In this document: in pieces, positions 20,609 through 33,261 of the stretch
Position numbering within the stretch: the first letter of the stretch is position 1
How the letters are laid out: every line of letters starts with the position of its first letter
Assembly: GCF_024763615.1 (NCBI RefSeq)
Contig: NC_077222.1
Span: 87,978,001 to 88,042,000 of the forward strand
DNA from: Phlebotomus papatasi
Lineage: Eukaryota > Arthropoda > Insecta > Diptera > Psychodidae
Direction of reading: 5' to 3'
DNA length: 64,000 nucleotides
Position numbers and translations under genes: made by a program
Notes under the pieces: generated by a model
The model's database searches: none
What the model was told of the DNA's origin: nothing
The model's input: only the letters and a program-made list of their open reading frames with translations

Positions 20609-21648
20609 GTACACACGGCTCTTCGTTATCCGGGTGACAGCTGCCAAACGCTGGCGGATGATGTATTCAAAACGATTTTTTTTACGAAGCATGCAGTTTG
20701 TCCAGAGTGAATTAATGTGTTATTTTCATTTTATCAAAGTTTTTGACACACAATCGTGCTACAAAATTAAACATAAACACACCACAAAGAAAATTCTGTT
20801 GTTTTTCGACAGAAAACAAATTCCCACAGCAGAAAATATAAAAAAATGTTGACCAGATTCAAATAAACCAAAATGTCCCGTCAAATCATGGCTCTACCTG
20901 CCGATTTTACTCGGAGGTTTTTTGAATTGTAACGGTATATTCTAGTACATTCAGAGAAATTCTGCCGAAAATCTGCAGATTCTCGGCAGAATTTCTCCCT
21001 AGAAAATCTGCACAGCCTCCATTACTTCACAAAAATATTGTTGATTTATGAAGAAACTGTAGAAGTTATAAAGAAAATGGTATGCTCTGCTTAACAAGCA
21101 TTACCGAGTACACATTTTAGATAAGTAAAAAATTGCGAGCAAAAATACTATTTATTAGAATTTCTTAAAAGTCGCCCATGGAATGGTACAAAAACATGAA
21201 ATTTAGGTCGACACTCTGCTTAAAGTTTTCACTTCACTATTCTCTACTTATAACACGGCGTTGCAGAGTTCTTCATTTTATATAAGCATTGTGAAATCAC
21301 CAAGATAACTCTATTGAATTTTGCAAACTTCAGTGAAAAATATTCCATCTTTTCAGACACAGCTGTCTGGAAAGTCTGGAATGTAGATAAAAATCCACAG
21401 AAAATCGGCAAAATATCTACAGAAATTCGTCAGAGTATGCACCAGGATTTGTCAGAAAATCTGGAAAAATTTGTGACGAATTTTGTCCCAAGCCCAAATA
21501 AAATTCGTAGGAATATCTACAGATTTCTCGGCAGATTTTCGGCAGAGGTGTAGATATTTTCTGCAGAAATCTTAAAGATATCTGACGAAATTATTTGACG
21601 GGGTCATTTTGTCCCCATGTCAGCCGGATAACGAAGAGTCGAGTGTAC
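20609..21648. mobile_element. 1.04-kb non-autonomous DNA element
   Basis: Left end GTACACACGGCTCTTCGTTA, right end, inverted, TAACGAAGAGTCGAGTGTAC. The interior repeats AAATCTGCAGATT and TTCTCGGCAGA motifs. The two ~75-residue frames inside show no transposase similarity. Confidence 0.65.
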
Positions 21649-21906
21649 AAAAATAGTGAGTAAAGTTCTCCAAAAAGAAAAAAAACCGCTCCATATTGAC
21701 ATCCTCTGGTGATGATCCGAAACCCCCTGAACTACACGATCCCTAAGAAAGACACACACAATTTAGTTGACCACTGAAGAAAATCCCCATCAGGATCGAA
21801 AGTTCTGGGTAAAACCAAAAAGGTGTTTTCATCTTAGGGTAACTACCTTTTTACTGGCAATCACTGGAGATATCCCTCTAAAATGCACATCAAATTATTC
21901 TATAGC

Positions 21907-22292
21907 TTTCGGGACGGTCTCTAAGCCTTCATCAGTAATCAAGTCTTTAGAAATGTTCTCTGAGTGAGACTTGTTCAGAATTTTTGTCAAGAGCATAGGG
22001 TATAAGAGGGAATAGTGCACTACAATTTTTGGAAATTTCCGGCACAAATTTAATCTCCGTCTTCTTCTTGGGTTTTTCTGAGACTTGCACAAGTAAAATC
22101 CGGTAAAACTCAAGAAGATCGAGGTCAAATTTGTGTCAGAAAATCTTAAAATTGTGAAAAAAAAACAGTGTAAAGTTAGTGCTTTCGTTCCCCTTTATGT
22201 CCCTGTCGTATCCCTTACAAAAATCTTGAACGAGTCTCAGAAAACATTTTTAAAGACTTGACTACTGATAAAGGCTTCCGATACCGATTACT
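21907..22292. mobile_element. Foldback element
   Basis: CATCAGTAATCAAGTCTTTA near 21930 pairs with TAAAGACTTGACTACTGATA near 22251. The arms are about 85 bp, with a spacer of about 200 bp. Confidence 0.6.
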
Positions 22293-22324
22293 TCCGAACT
22301 TCCGTATTATACTGGGCAACTGTA

Positions 22325-22369
22325 CGTCGTCGGTCGGTCGTCGGTCGGTCGTCGGTCGGTCGTCGGTTG
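22325..22369. repeat. 11-bp tandem repeat (GTCGGTCGGTC)n
   Basis: About four near-perfect units, strikingly GC-rich and CpG-dense for this region. Confidence 0.85.
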
Positions 22370-22684
22370 TTTTCTCTCAAATCGTGTCGATGAACTTCAG
22401 ATTGAATTTTGTAAAATAGCTTTACCTCAGATATAATAACAAAATTGATTTCCTCCAAGCAGCAGGGAGCTAATGCACATAATTGGAAGATTTTTATATT
22501 TTGGAAGTCCAGTTGAAATTCTAGAAGGAATTTTTGTGATCATTTGGACATGAGTTGTGCTTGATAGATAATCTCCTTATGAATACTGTTCTTATCAATT
22601 ATGTGACACCCCAAACTACAATTTTCATTTCAGAAGAGACAGAAAAAATATCTGCTTCCTTGTGGAATTGATCTAGGGATCTAG

Positions 22685-22832
22685 GGATCTTAGTGAAGCA
22701 ATAGGCAAGTCCGTTGGGGCTTGAGCGGATTAGATTTCTGACTTAATTCTTACAGTTGTGAGTTCGAGTCATGCCCGGTGCAAGCAACTGAATATCTAGC
22801 TAGAAAAAAGCATTTTCTCTGTGATACAAATT
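22685..22832 (+). mobile_element. tRNA-derived SINE, copy
   Basis: Box-A-like TTAGTGAAGCAATAGGCAAG, box-B-like GTGAGTTCGAGTC, then CCCGGTGCAAGCAACTGAAT. It shares both ends with the minus-strand copy at 28.65-28.80 kb. Confidence 0.7.
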
Positions 22833-22970
22833 ACTGAAATGCACCGCCGTTTCCCAAAAAGTTCTGGGGCACGGAAGAAGCATCCATATCCCGGAAAAGG
22901 CGCTCCTGAGCGGTCTACAATGGAATTAGCACATTCTTCCAACACAAGATGTACGACTTTGCAGAATGAT

Positions 22971-23699
22971 TAGGGGAAGTGTGCCAAATTTCGGCCAGCT
23001 TCTAATTTCGGCCACTTTGAGTGTAATTTCGGCCATGCATCATATAAATTAATTAAAATTATGTATGTTATCTTCGAATAGTCAATGAATTCATTTTGCT
23101 TTTAAATATTTATTCATTTTAGGATGTATTTTGCTTTCCTACATTTCTTATTCATTTTATGTTTTTTTTTTTCAATTTCTGAGTTCGATAATGTCCAGAG
23201 AAAAAAAAACCATCGCTTCTATGAAAAAGATGATGTGGAAAAGGCCTTGGAAGAGTTCAGGAAGGGCAAATTGCTACGGGAATCTGCGCGTAAATTTGAG
23301 ATGCTACTCTTCAGGTCTTCAGGACAAATTACGCGGACGATCTCTGGGCTTGTGGGTTATCTAAACGTATTAAACTAAATATTAAACTCGTTCCGTATGA
23401 CCCTTTGAAATTTTCTATCCATTGCTTCACAAAAAGTGGTCACAAACAAGGTGGCCGATATTTCACTCAAAGTGGCCAGAATACTACCCAAAGTAATGTC
23501 CATATTTTTATTAATTTTTCAATATTTTAGGAAGTGATTTAAAGAAAACAAAGATGATGAACTTGTCTTCAAGGTTCCACACAACCCTCCCGAAAAGGAA
23601 TTAACAAAAAAAATCAATATGAATAAAAAATATTCCATTTAAAACTTAGGACTTCGGTGCTTATATGCAATTATGCCGAAATTTGGCACACTACCCTAC
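22971..23699 (+). mobile_element. pogo-like DNA transposon remnant, copy 1
   Basis: Termini TAGGGGAAGTGTGCCAAATT and the inverse AATTTGGCACACTACCCTA, with a TA target. It encloses a short Psq-type helix-turn-helix frame (23190-23345), which fits the pogo/Tigger group of Tc1/mariner elements. Confidence 0.7.
23190..23345 (+). pseudogene. Psq-type HTH of a pogo-like transposase, broken
   Basis: The frame RFYEKDDVEKALEEFRKGKL then LRESARKFE matches the start of the Psq/CENP-B-type DNA-binding domain (Y-x-x-x-D-[VL]-x-x-A-[LI]-x-x-[IVF]-x-x-G-x). After ARKFE the frame shifts: the expected continuation (LQDKLRGRS) is found one frame over. The catalytic domain is missing. The element has been internally deleted. 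Confidence 0.7.
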
Positions 23700-24444
23700 A
23701 TTGTAAAGTAAAAAATATATCCCGACACGATTAATGATCTAGGGACTTCTCGTCATCAATGGGAAATTTTCAAATGCTGAGTTTTTGGGGACGCCCACGA
23801 CTAACAATGCAACCGACCCTAGTTAAATAGTGAAATGATGCCTTTTATACCGCTTAGTGTTTATTCAGAAATCGAAATGTCCCTAGTTCAATCCCAGATA
23901 AGGACAGAAATTTTCCCTATAAATATTCTAATTTAAAATTGGGAAATGAGGTTGTCAATTTGCCTAACTGATGCCTACAAAGTTATAGAGAACAAAGTGA
24001 TGTATATTTTTTGAATATTGCCTAGGCATTATTTTCATTAATAAATTCCTTTATAGACAACAGCTAATCTGGCTATACTATTTCTATAAAGAAGGTTTTC
24101 CCTACCTTTTGCAATTAAAGCAGATTAGAATGTAGGGAACCGACGACATTGATGTTAATTCAAAGAACAAATCTGGTGATCATCGGATAGAAGGAGGTTC
24201 AGACAAAAATTCTCTTTTCCCCAGAGCTTTCGGTGCTCTACGCACCTTCTTCAGTGGCTGAAGAGGTTAATTTATTCATCCAATGATCACTATATTTGTT
24301 TTGTGAAATAAAGCGGATTAGATATAGCACCAATAATTTTTTTTTCAAGTTAAGATCTGACAAAAAAGTCAGAAAAACGTCTCAACTTTGCAGAGTGTTT
24401 TAATAAATTAAATTCATAAAATAATTCAAGTTGCTGGTATATTG

Positions 24445-24662
24445 AGGTAAAGTCCCTTCGCCCGACCGGTTCTTCGTCTTGACCGGTAGATTTATTTATT
24501 CAATTTATTTGTATGTGCTATAATATTTTACATATGATCTAACATTAATAAGGTCAATTATTCCATAAATAATACGAACTAGTGACAAATTCATACAAAT
24601 GACGAAATTGACCCACCACCGGTCAAATCGAGGAACCTGGTTGAGTGAGTGTACTTTACCTT
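24445..24662. mobile_element. MITE
   Basis: AGGTAAAGTCCCTTCGCCCG at the left against an inverted right end ending GAGTGAGTGTACTTTACCT. GACCGG is mirrored inside both ends. Confidence 0.65.
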
Positions 24663-26782
24663 ACTGGTTCATAATAAAATGAAGTCAGCTTAAAAACTGG
24701 GGTAGTATTAGACATGGGGCAGTTGTAAACACGAATTTTTGCCCCTTACTTAATCTTAAGTCGACCATTTCTTCAGTGGACAAGAATCCCTATGAATTCA
24801 TATAGATCTCGTCCTCTGAAGCGTAATATCTAATTTAAAAAAAAAACTCCAGAGTTTAACACCTCCCCATGTTCACTACTGATCCAGTCTCCCTTAAGGA
24901 AAATTTCAATACCTTTCAAATTAATTCACACTTGTCGGAATTAGTTGAAAAAAAAAACGTTCTCTAAAGCTCAACCCCCTGGCAAGTTGCCTGAAATTTG
25001 AAGCCACTTTCTCATACTTTGATTTAAATTTATATGGGAATTTTTTGCATTCGCTACCGTTATGCTAAATATTCAAAAAGTGAGAAGTTTTTCCGTATTA
25101 TAAGATACCTTCCGTATGGAGGGATAAAAATATACTAAATTTTTCTTTAAATAAATATTTCCTCGGAGCACTGTGAGCTGAGTCCGAGATCAATTTAGGA
25201 ATTGGCTTCAAATAGCTCCATATAAAAAGGCCAATTTTTCAGGGGGTTATCTAAAGCTATATATTCTATGAAAGCAACGTCCAAGCGCTGTTTCTTAAAA
25301 CCCGAACAGTCATGCACTTTGAAAATTCGTTACTTGAGAATTTTTAAAATTAGACCAAGTCATAAAATGGGAGAAGTATCCTAGATACTGTACCATAAAA
25401 GTACAAGAGAAAATTCTAAACTGAAAATATGGGAGCTATAATAAACTCGATAACTTGAAAATCTCCCTGGTAGTATTTTGTTTAAATTTTGTATGAAATT
25501 TCTGCAGATGGAACTTTGTCCAAACGACACTTAAATGAGTTGCCTCTCGTGTAGCCATATCCCAATGGGGCTTGCACTACAAACACCCGTATCACCCACC
25601 ACCCCCTGGGAAACACCAGCACAAGTCCATGAATAAATGTATTTCACTGCAACGATGACTGCAAGTTGCGGAAATCGATATTTGTCGTGCATCTCTAGCA
25701 CAAACTTTTGAGGCGTCAACAAACAAATTCAGATTATCAGACTGCATCCATTCTACCAAACACCAGCTCATTTGTGCTGTGAAAGCAATTAAAAACACCT
25801 TTTATCTTCGACGAAATTTCCCAACCTACTTCAAGGTGTTTACCACGCTATCAAAACACTTCTTGTGATTATCTGTAAAGCTCGAGATTGTGGGAGCTTT
25901 CATTAAATAGATAAACGTCCTCAATTGCTGCCTAATCCGTCGTAATCAGATAAATCAATATTGTGAGACGTGGGAGATAAATAGAAAAAAAAAGATTCCC
26001 TCAACTTCTTGAGGTGCCTTGCTTAATTGCGCTGAAAAAAAATTAATTGATTTATATGTTGTAGGTTTGCATGAATTCCGCCCAGAACCCTCGGGATTAA
26101 TAAACAAACAAATCGTCCAAAATGAGGGATTTATAGCCCGAGGAAATGTTGAGATTTGATTTGAATTTTGAATTATCTGTCGCACACGTTCTATTTTTGG
26201 GCGTATCAGCGTATTTTCAGAGTTTAATGCCATCCGAAAAATGATTTACAAATTGACAAAATAACTCTTCTATTTATATTTTAGTGCGAAGCGTGAGAAT
26301 TTTCTGAATATATTTTTGATATTTTATCACTGTGAACTCTTGAGAGAAAGTACCATACAAATAAATCCTTCGATTTTGGGTTAGCAGCACCATGGTAAAG
26401 ATACTTTGCAGCAGTAAATTTGTTGCCGACGTATTTGTATATTGTAATTCACACCAGGATATTTTGTAAGCTGTACTTAAAGTTCTTTATTTTCCCTTCG
26501 CCAAAATATCGATTGAGATAATCTCTATAATTTAACAAATACTAAAACAACAACTTTTTTAAAATTTGTGTTAAAAATTTAGACTGCAACACCTTTTAAA
26601 CGTGAAATAGAAAGGGGATTTTATGGAATTTTACATGGAGAAACTAATTCAGTAAAATTTTGCAAATATAGCCCTAAGCGATAAATCGTGCTTTGTCAGG
26701 TGCGATACAAAAAAACTTAATAAGTAAAATGATAACGAAAAAATGAATTTTCTTTTACAAATTTCTGCTGCTTAATCGCTAA

Positions 26783-26880
26783 GGCCGGCTTTAGACCTAA
26801 AGTTTAGCCCAGTTCCCGATGGTCTAGAAATTCAAAATAGAAACCAATTTTATTGTTTTTTTTTTTAATTTAAAGGATCA
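26783..26880 (+). mobile_element. Truncated 'TTTAGCCCAGTTCCCGA' MITE
   Basis: AAAGTTTAGCCCAGTTCCCGA preceded by AAGGCCGGCTTTAGACC, the left end only. The right end is absent. Confidence 0.6.
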
Positions 26881-26983
26881 CTGTTACCACCAAGAAGTAC
26901 CATAATGCCCAACAACTATTCATATATTTATCGTTCATATCTTAGTTATTATTAATCGTATCGGAATTCTCTTCACTTCTGTT

Positions 26984-27972
26984 AAACTGTACTGTCCCTT
27001 CCCTGGCTTATACAACCTGAGAAGGAGCATTTCCACCATTTGGCTCTGGAGTAGGTTGGTCATCAACGCTAAGACGGCGGTGGACGCAAAAAATGTTAAA
27101 CTGTACTGTCTCTTCCCTGGGGGTGGATTATGTAAAAATCGTGAACGTTCACTGGTGAAACGTTCACAAGTGAACGATTCACCGCTCGTGTTCACAACTG
27201 CTAGAAAAGTGTTTATGAATGAGTGAGTGAATCAGATGTGGTGAAAAACTGCTAGAGTGAATTTCCAGACGTCAAAGCTCATTGTTTTTGTTCAGTGGCC
27301 GTATAGTTTTTCACCAATTTTCTCAGTTTTTGATGAAGTTTTAGCAAAAGTGGAGTGAAATTGGTGTTAAAATAATATAAAGTGTGTACAAATGCGTGAG
27401 CAGTGGCTGTTAATGTGTTTGAGACATTTTGTCAATCATTTCGATTTGTCTGGAGGTGAATACTTTGTACGTGCCGCGAAAATAGTGTTTGGTTGGTAAA
27501 TTATATTTCGGCAATTTTTTACATCAAATGCTTTATAAACTCGATGATTTCGTATCGTATTATAAACTAGTTATGTGAAAAAGCCTTACTTCCGATTATG
27601 CAATGCATTTCTCGTCCTAAAAATTGCATTCACCTCCAGTTTCACTCCCGCAAATGATGGTGAAAAACCTAACCTCAAAAAACGGTGTGAAGTGAATCGT
27701 TCACCGCTTTCATAATCGTATTTTGGCGATTCACTAGTGAAACGTTCACTCGAGCTGTCAAGTGAATCATTCACCGGCTTCACTTACTTACATAATCCAC
27801 CCCCTGGCTTATACAACCTGAGAAGGAGCATTTCCACCGTTTGGCCCTGGAGTAGGTTGGTCACCAACGCTAAGACGGCGGTGGACGCAAAAAATTTCCT
27901 GCCTGTAATGTTGCCTCTAAGAAACACACAGTTTCAAAGGCAGATTTTTATTTAAATAAATAAATAAATAAA
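26984..27972 (+). repeat. Tandem 'AAGACGGCGGTGG' repeat units, second split by an insertion
   Basis: CTTATACAACCTGAGAAGGA through AAGACGGCGGTGGACGCAAA occurs at 27006-27090 and again at 27807-27890. The second unit's left part (GTTAAACTGTACTGTCTCTT) is at 27095-27118, separated from its remainder by the element at 27120-27803. It ends in (AAAT)n. Confidence 0.75.
27120..27803. mobile_element. 0.68-kb non-autonomous DNA element
   Basis: GGGGTGGATTATGTAA at the left and TTACATAATCCACCCC at the right, with repeated GTTCACTAGTGAA-like motifs in both subterminal regions (GTGAAACGTTCAC occurs at each end). Confidence 0.75.
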
Positions 27973-28649
27973 TACTGCAGATTAAAAAAAAAGAATATAT
28001 AGTCAAGTGTGCTAATCCGGGCGCTTCGCTATCTGGATCGTTTATGACTAATCTACTTAAAATAATATTTTTATTTTTATTTCCGTAATATAGTCACTAC
28101 AGTAACATAATAACTATTCAAGTTTGAGAAAAAACAAAAATAATATTTTTATCCATTAAATAAGTGAGTGTAATCGACTTATTTCAATCTTGTGCCAGCT
28201 AGGTTCTTCACTAAAATTTTTCTAGCAGTGATATTTTCCCTAATGACAGCTGGTTGATTGAAAACATTTATTGTTTTTTCCTTGTGAAAAAAGTATTTTA
28301 AATCCAAAGGTTTAATTAAAAGTGAATTAACGAAAAGGCGACCTAGTTAGTGCATGCTGACTTATTTCAGTATTATCATTATTTTATAAATTTTCTTTAA
28401 TATTTTTGATAATTTTTTTTATATTAATATTTCTGAATGAAACAGTGAATAATTCTATGGATTTAGAAGAAGTAAAAAAGAATATCATCAGTCCAAAAAC
28501 AAGCGTTTAAGTAGCACTCTTCGAAAAACTATCCAGTTACCCCACCTTACTATATTGTTACAGTGTAATTATGTTATATTGTTCTTGATCCTGTGTTGGA
28601 AGAATCTGCTAAGTCCGGAGTTGTTGGGCAGAGGCGGTGCATTGTTATT

Positions 28650-28797
28650 ACTTTTTATTCCGTGTGAAAATGTATTTTTCTGAACATTCAGTTGTATTGC
28701 ACCGAGCGGGACTCGAACTCACAGCTCTGAGAGTCGAGTCAGAGATCTCATCCGCCCAAGACCAACGGTCTTACCTATTGCGCCACTGAGATCCCCC
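28650..28797 (-). mobile_element. tRNA-derived SINE, best-preserved copy
   Basis: On the minus strand, box A TGGCGCAATAGG and box B GAGTTCGAGTCCCGC are close to the Pol III consensus. They are followed by CGGTGCAATACAACTGAATG. Too long between boxes and no cloverleaf closure for a real tRNA. Confidence 0.75.
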
Positions 28798-30609
28798 TAT
28801 CGTAGTATAACTATGCGTAGTATAACTATCCGTTACTTAATCTGTCGAATGCTAACGTTTGGTCCAAACGATGATAGATTACGATTTCACTCATGCTCTT
28901 GCCCAAAATCCCTTGTCCCTGTGAACGATTTTACGGTTTAGAATGAATTCGTCTGTCATGAGATTATTTGGGCAATCAAACCGCCTTAGGGCTTCTTATG
29001 ATTCGATAAGCAGATCCTCTTGTATAACTTTGTTACTCATGAGAATCACTTCTTGGACCTAAAAGATTTAGGAAATGCACCATGTCCCAACGATTTTTGC
29101 TAGAGGAGATATCTTATCTAAATCATGTTTGTGACTTATCATCAACTGCCCTGAAGATAGACCATCCCCTAATTACTCCTGTGAAAGTTAGGATATTGGA
29201 ATTTTATACTGTCTACGTCTACCAGTAAAAATATTTAGCGGAAATTATTTACAATTTTGTCAAAGGAACATTTTATTGATTTTTGTTATACTGCTTACTT
29301 TCTGATATTAAATTTCTTTTTAACTATACGAAATCTAATGAATTTAATTTATTGAGAAATAAACTATAGGTTCACTCATGCTCTGATGAAATTAAATGAA
29401 ACTGCAAATTTGAAATAGTATTTGCATAAATTTAATTTGACTTCAAAATGGGATTGCAAACTTAATGAATCCTTTGAGTTCTAAATAGCTTTTCTCTGAG
29501 TGCACTAATTTAAATATTTGATGAGAGTTGTGTGTTCAAGGCGACACCCTGGGGAAGCCAGAAAGCTTTTTCCAATACAAGGATTAAGCAGACCCTCGAT
29601 AAATTCATTCCTAATGAGAACTTTAGTAGAAAGCTGGGAAAAATCCCTTAGACAAGAGAGACATCCCAGCTCTGTCACATGCCTTCGAGGGTAAAAACTT
29701 CTCTGATGAGATACTGTAGAAGAAGTTCCAATCGACTGGAATATTGCAATCTTGCTTAACTTTATTCTCCACTGTATAGAGGGACAATATGGCAACAAAA
29801 AATGAAAAATTATCTGACTTGATTAAATTTTCAGCACGATATAGCGTCCCTCCTATCATTATTCACTGTCTGCAGAATATTTTGTTGTTCTTTTATTTCC
29901 AACACCTCAACCCATTTCTTCTACTCTGCATAGCGCTGATTTATTAGCACTTTGATTGCCCCACTTTAGTACATAATACACTTTTCCCACGAATTCTCAT
30001 CCACAGGGGGTTCTCCTTTTCCGAACAAGGCAAATATGAACAATATTTCCTGTATATATACTGTTATCTCAGTCGTTTATCTTGTAAGTTAAGTTTTATC
30101 GACACCAACTCCCAAACCTTTTTCCTGTCTCTTTGAGTTAACGCCCAAATGAAATCGAGCTGTGATTTTCACGATGGGCAGAAAACCGCACACAAATTAG
30201 CTAATAGTGGCCACAGCTCACATAGCCACCCTTTCCGCCATCAATTGGACACACCGGAAGCCACAGATAAGGGCAAAAGTTTTAGGTGGGTGGTGAAATA
30301 CCACAGAACGTGATAATTCAACATGATAAGGTATATGGCATTACAGGACGGATATTAAAAATACTAGAAGAGCCATTTGGTTGATGTTGTACGTAAAACA
30401 CCGGGGATATGATTCCCCATTGAGTTCATTTGTGATTTCCGAGGGGTTAAATACTTGCTAATTTATGATTCTGTGTTCATTTTATTATCTTTTCCACCCA
30501 TCTGTACCCCTGGCTATTTCATTTGCATTTAAATCAGTTTTCATGATTTTTTTTCTTTGGTTTAAAATACACTTTCATCAATTAAACCCATAAATATTAT
30601 ACTACTTGA

Positions 30610-30975
30610 ATATATTGTAGCGGCACTCTTGAGCTTAGAGGAGTTAGAGGGAGAAAGCCCGTCCTGACGAAGACTCTTCTATGTCAATCACTGTTCAGCT
30701 GGGGTGGTAACTCTGAGGGGTGTTATAACGGCGGTAACCTCAAGTTACGATATCGCTATAGTTACGCTAGATGGGGTTGTGAGTGCTAATCGAGATATTC
30801 CGAAGGACAATCGATTCGGCTCTTCAGTCCCTAGTGAAGCAAGGAGGACGACAGGTTCGTGGCTGTCTTGGAATGGGCAATGGGGCTCAATTCCGGGAGG
30901 CTAGCGATGAAAGGTACCCCAGAATATTCTGGTATGGGGCGTGTAGCATTCGTGCTACAATATTAAAATAAATAT
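30610..30975 (+). repeat. Unclassified GC-richer segment, possible retroelement 3' end
   Basis: Compositionally distinct from its surroundings, ending CAATATTAAAATAAATATT. The two ~65-residue frames show no recognisable domain. Could be the tail of a non-LTR element. Confidence 0.3.
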
Positions 30976-31639
30976 TAACTAACTTAGTAAAGACCATTGT
31001 ATTGATTTTCGTATAGATCAATAATAATAAATGCTTTCAGCTATTTTCTGTTAAATTCGGTTGCTAAAATAGAATTTTTACTTTGAAAAATAATTTTGAA
31101 AAGAATGAAATATTCGAATTTCATATTTTATTTGTCCAAAATTTCATTTTACCACTTTTAAATAACAATGTATACGATCGTATTATATAAAGTACCAATT
31201 TTCGAAATCATTTTGAAATGGCATCCATGAATATGAACAATTTCTGACTAATTTCAGACAGGAAGCACCACAAAATAATGCCTTATGGGAATACGATAAT
31301 GGTTAATAGTTAAATCACGAATGCATTATTAAATTTCGTTATTTGAATTTTATAATCTGAAATTGAGATTAAAATTATTTAATTTTGCGAGCACGAATAA
31401 GCACGAAAATTGGAATTTCATTAATTTGCGAGGATTTTATTTTTATAAATTACTTTAATTAAAACATCTACTATAAAATATGGTTATTGTTAGGTACAAA
31501 GCATTGTATGGATCTCAATTTGCTACTTTGCTTTTATTATTTAATACTGATGTATTTAAATTAAAACAGAGAAAGTCAAGGGGCAGGTATAATGTTTGGA
31601 GTGACGTTATATCTGTGATTTAATTTAATTTGATAAAAA

Positions 31640-32000
31640 AGGAACATAAGTTGACCCAAGGATCATTAAAATGATATTCAATTTTCTCCGAGCCTTCTCC
31701 TTCCAAACCATGTTTTTCTAGGATTGCTCGATAACGTGACTTGCGATTGTTGCAGTCCCAGGTCTGACTTAGGGTTTTCCTAAGCTGACATTTCGTCCAT
31801 TTACGAAAATACCGTTGAATCATTCCTAATAATAATAACGGATTTTCAAGGCCAAAGATCAAAAGGGCGTTAGAGACCGTATTTTTCTCCCTAGTGGGGT
31901 CATATTAGAACTTCTTAGAAAGGTATTGGAATTTCTGCCAAGTATAAATCGGTTCCAATGGATTCGAATCGAACTGGTATTAAACCGGAGATGAACCTAT
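31640..32000. mobile_element. Fragment of a three-copy dispersed element
   Basis: TTTACGAAAATACCGTTGAA and TCATTCCTAATAATAATAAC here match TACGAAAATACCGTTTAATC at about 62930, and the inverse at about 57670-57705. Confidence 0.55.
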
Positions 32001-32359
32001 AAATCGTTTTTATCAAAACTTAATTATGATTAAGTAGGTTGAGAACTGATAAACGATAATTAATGTGAAATTATTTTTGTAATATATTATCTAAATTACG
32101 AATACCAGCAAACTTTAAAATATATAATTAAATTTTATATTTTTAACGTAAAATTAATAAAATTAATAGTTTGACTAGCTAGTAGTTCTTGGACATTGCA
32201 TTTTTTGTAATTTTTTAAATATAAAAAAACACCCACTTTTGCAAACAGACTTTGGTTCGGAAGTGTTCTTTCTTCTTCTCTCAATTCTGTCTGGCCTGTT
32301 CCCAAAGCAAATGTAACAAATAACATACAGCCTGCGAAGGGAAATTTCTATCGTTTAGT

Positions 32360-32450
32360 CCTGGAGGATGGAATCAACGCTAAGACGGCGGTGAACGCAT
32401 GTGTAGGGGGGTAAAAAAACGAAATAAGATGAAAATAAATTGAATTGAAT
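32360..32450 (+). repeat. Dispersed 'AAGACGGCGGTGG' repeat
   Basis: CCTGGAGGATGGAATCAACG then CTAAGACGGCGGTGAACGCA, followed by GATGAAAATAAATTGAATTG as tail. Confidence 0.6.
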
Positions 32451-32809
32451 ATACAAAAAAAATGACTTATTAATGGACATGCGAATAATGTCCTTTCATT
32501 TCAAGCAAGAATCGTTAGAAACTGAATAAACGTTCAAATAATTTTGTCCAGATAGTATTTTTACCACTAACATACAATTTTCATTTGACGTTAGTTTGGT
32601 TTCAAAGGGTTCTTTCTCACCTTTCTACTAAACCTGTAACGGAGTAGCTATAAAAGTGTCCAGCTTCAATTGTTGATCTGGGCAGAGAATGTATATTTGC
32701 ATTTGAACCAACCTCTCTTTTTAGTAGCGGTTCATTGTCAATTCATTGGCACAACTTTTCCACTCATTCACTAGAAAAATTCGAGACTAGGAAGCTGAAA
32801 AATCTACAG

Positions 32810-32882
32810 ATTTCTAGGCTCGAACCCGAGACCTTACAGTCATAAAAACACCACTACATCCATTGATCCACTGAGGTCCTTA
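32810..32882 (-). mobile_element. tRNA-like SINE remnant
   Basis: On the minus strand CTCAGTGGATCAATGG (box A) and CGGGTTCGAGCC (box B). Confidence 0.5.
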
Positions 32883-33261
32883 TTCTGGACTTAACTTCCT
32901 CCCATCCAATTATTACCGAATTATCCCTTTGCGTATTAAAATCAACGTCGCGTCGGTTCTCTAGGTTCTCTACAAAAAGAACATTTCTGTAGATTAGCCT
33001 CGTCTTAAAAGAGTGATTTATAAATATCAAATCTTAAGAAATTAATTAAAGTTGTAAATTGAAGTTTAGTTTTGATTCGGTTGCGTCGAGTCATTTTAAT
33101 CCGTGCTGTTTGTTTTATGCTCTTCTAGAACTACGCCCCCTTTTTTTTAAAGCCTTGACTCAGGGACAAAAATTGATACCTATTAATTCTTATCCATTAA
33201 TATAGATCTTGTGGTGTAACTTGAAATGGACTTACCCATTTTCCATTTAGTCACAATTTTA

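Noticed and set aside
22325..22369. CRISPR-like array
   Set aside because: Contiguous 11-bp tandem repeat with no spacers, in a eukaryotic genome.
23124..23378. A functional host gene with a Psq domain
   Set aside because: The domain is frameshifted after ARKFE, has only hydrophobic junk upstream, and sits between transposon termini with a second copy elsewhere.
28650..28797. tRNA gene
   Set aside because: Boxes A and B are present but the spacing, stems and 3' body indicate a SINE. The same applies to 4328, 22685, 32810, 43399 and 50450.
30704..30971. Two ~65-residue plus-strand frames
   Set aside because: No domain, no initiation or splice context. The segment looks like a retroelement tail.
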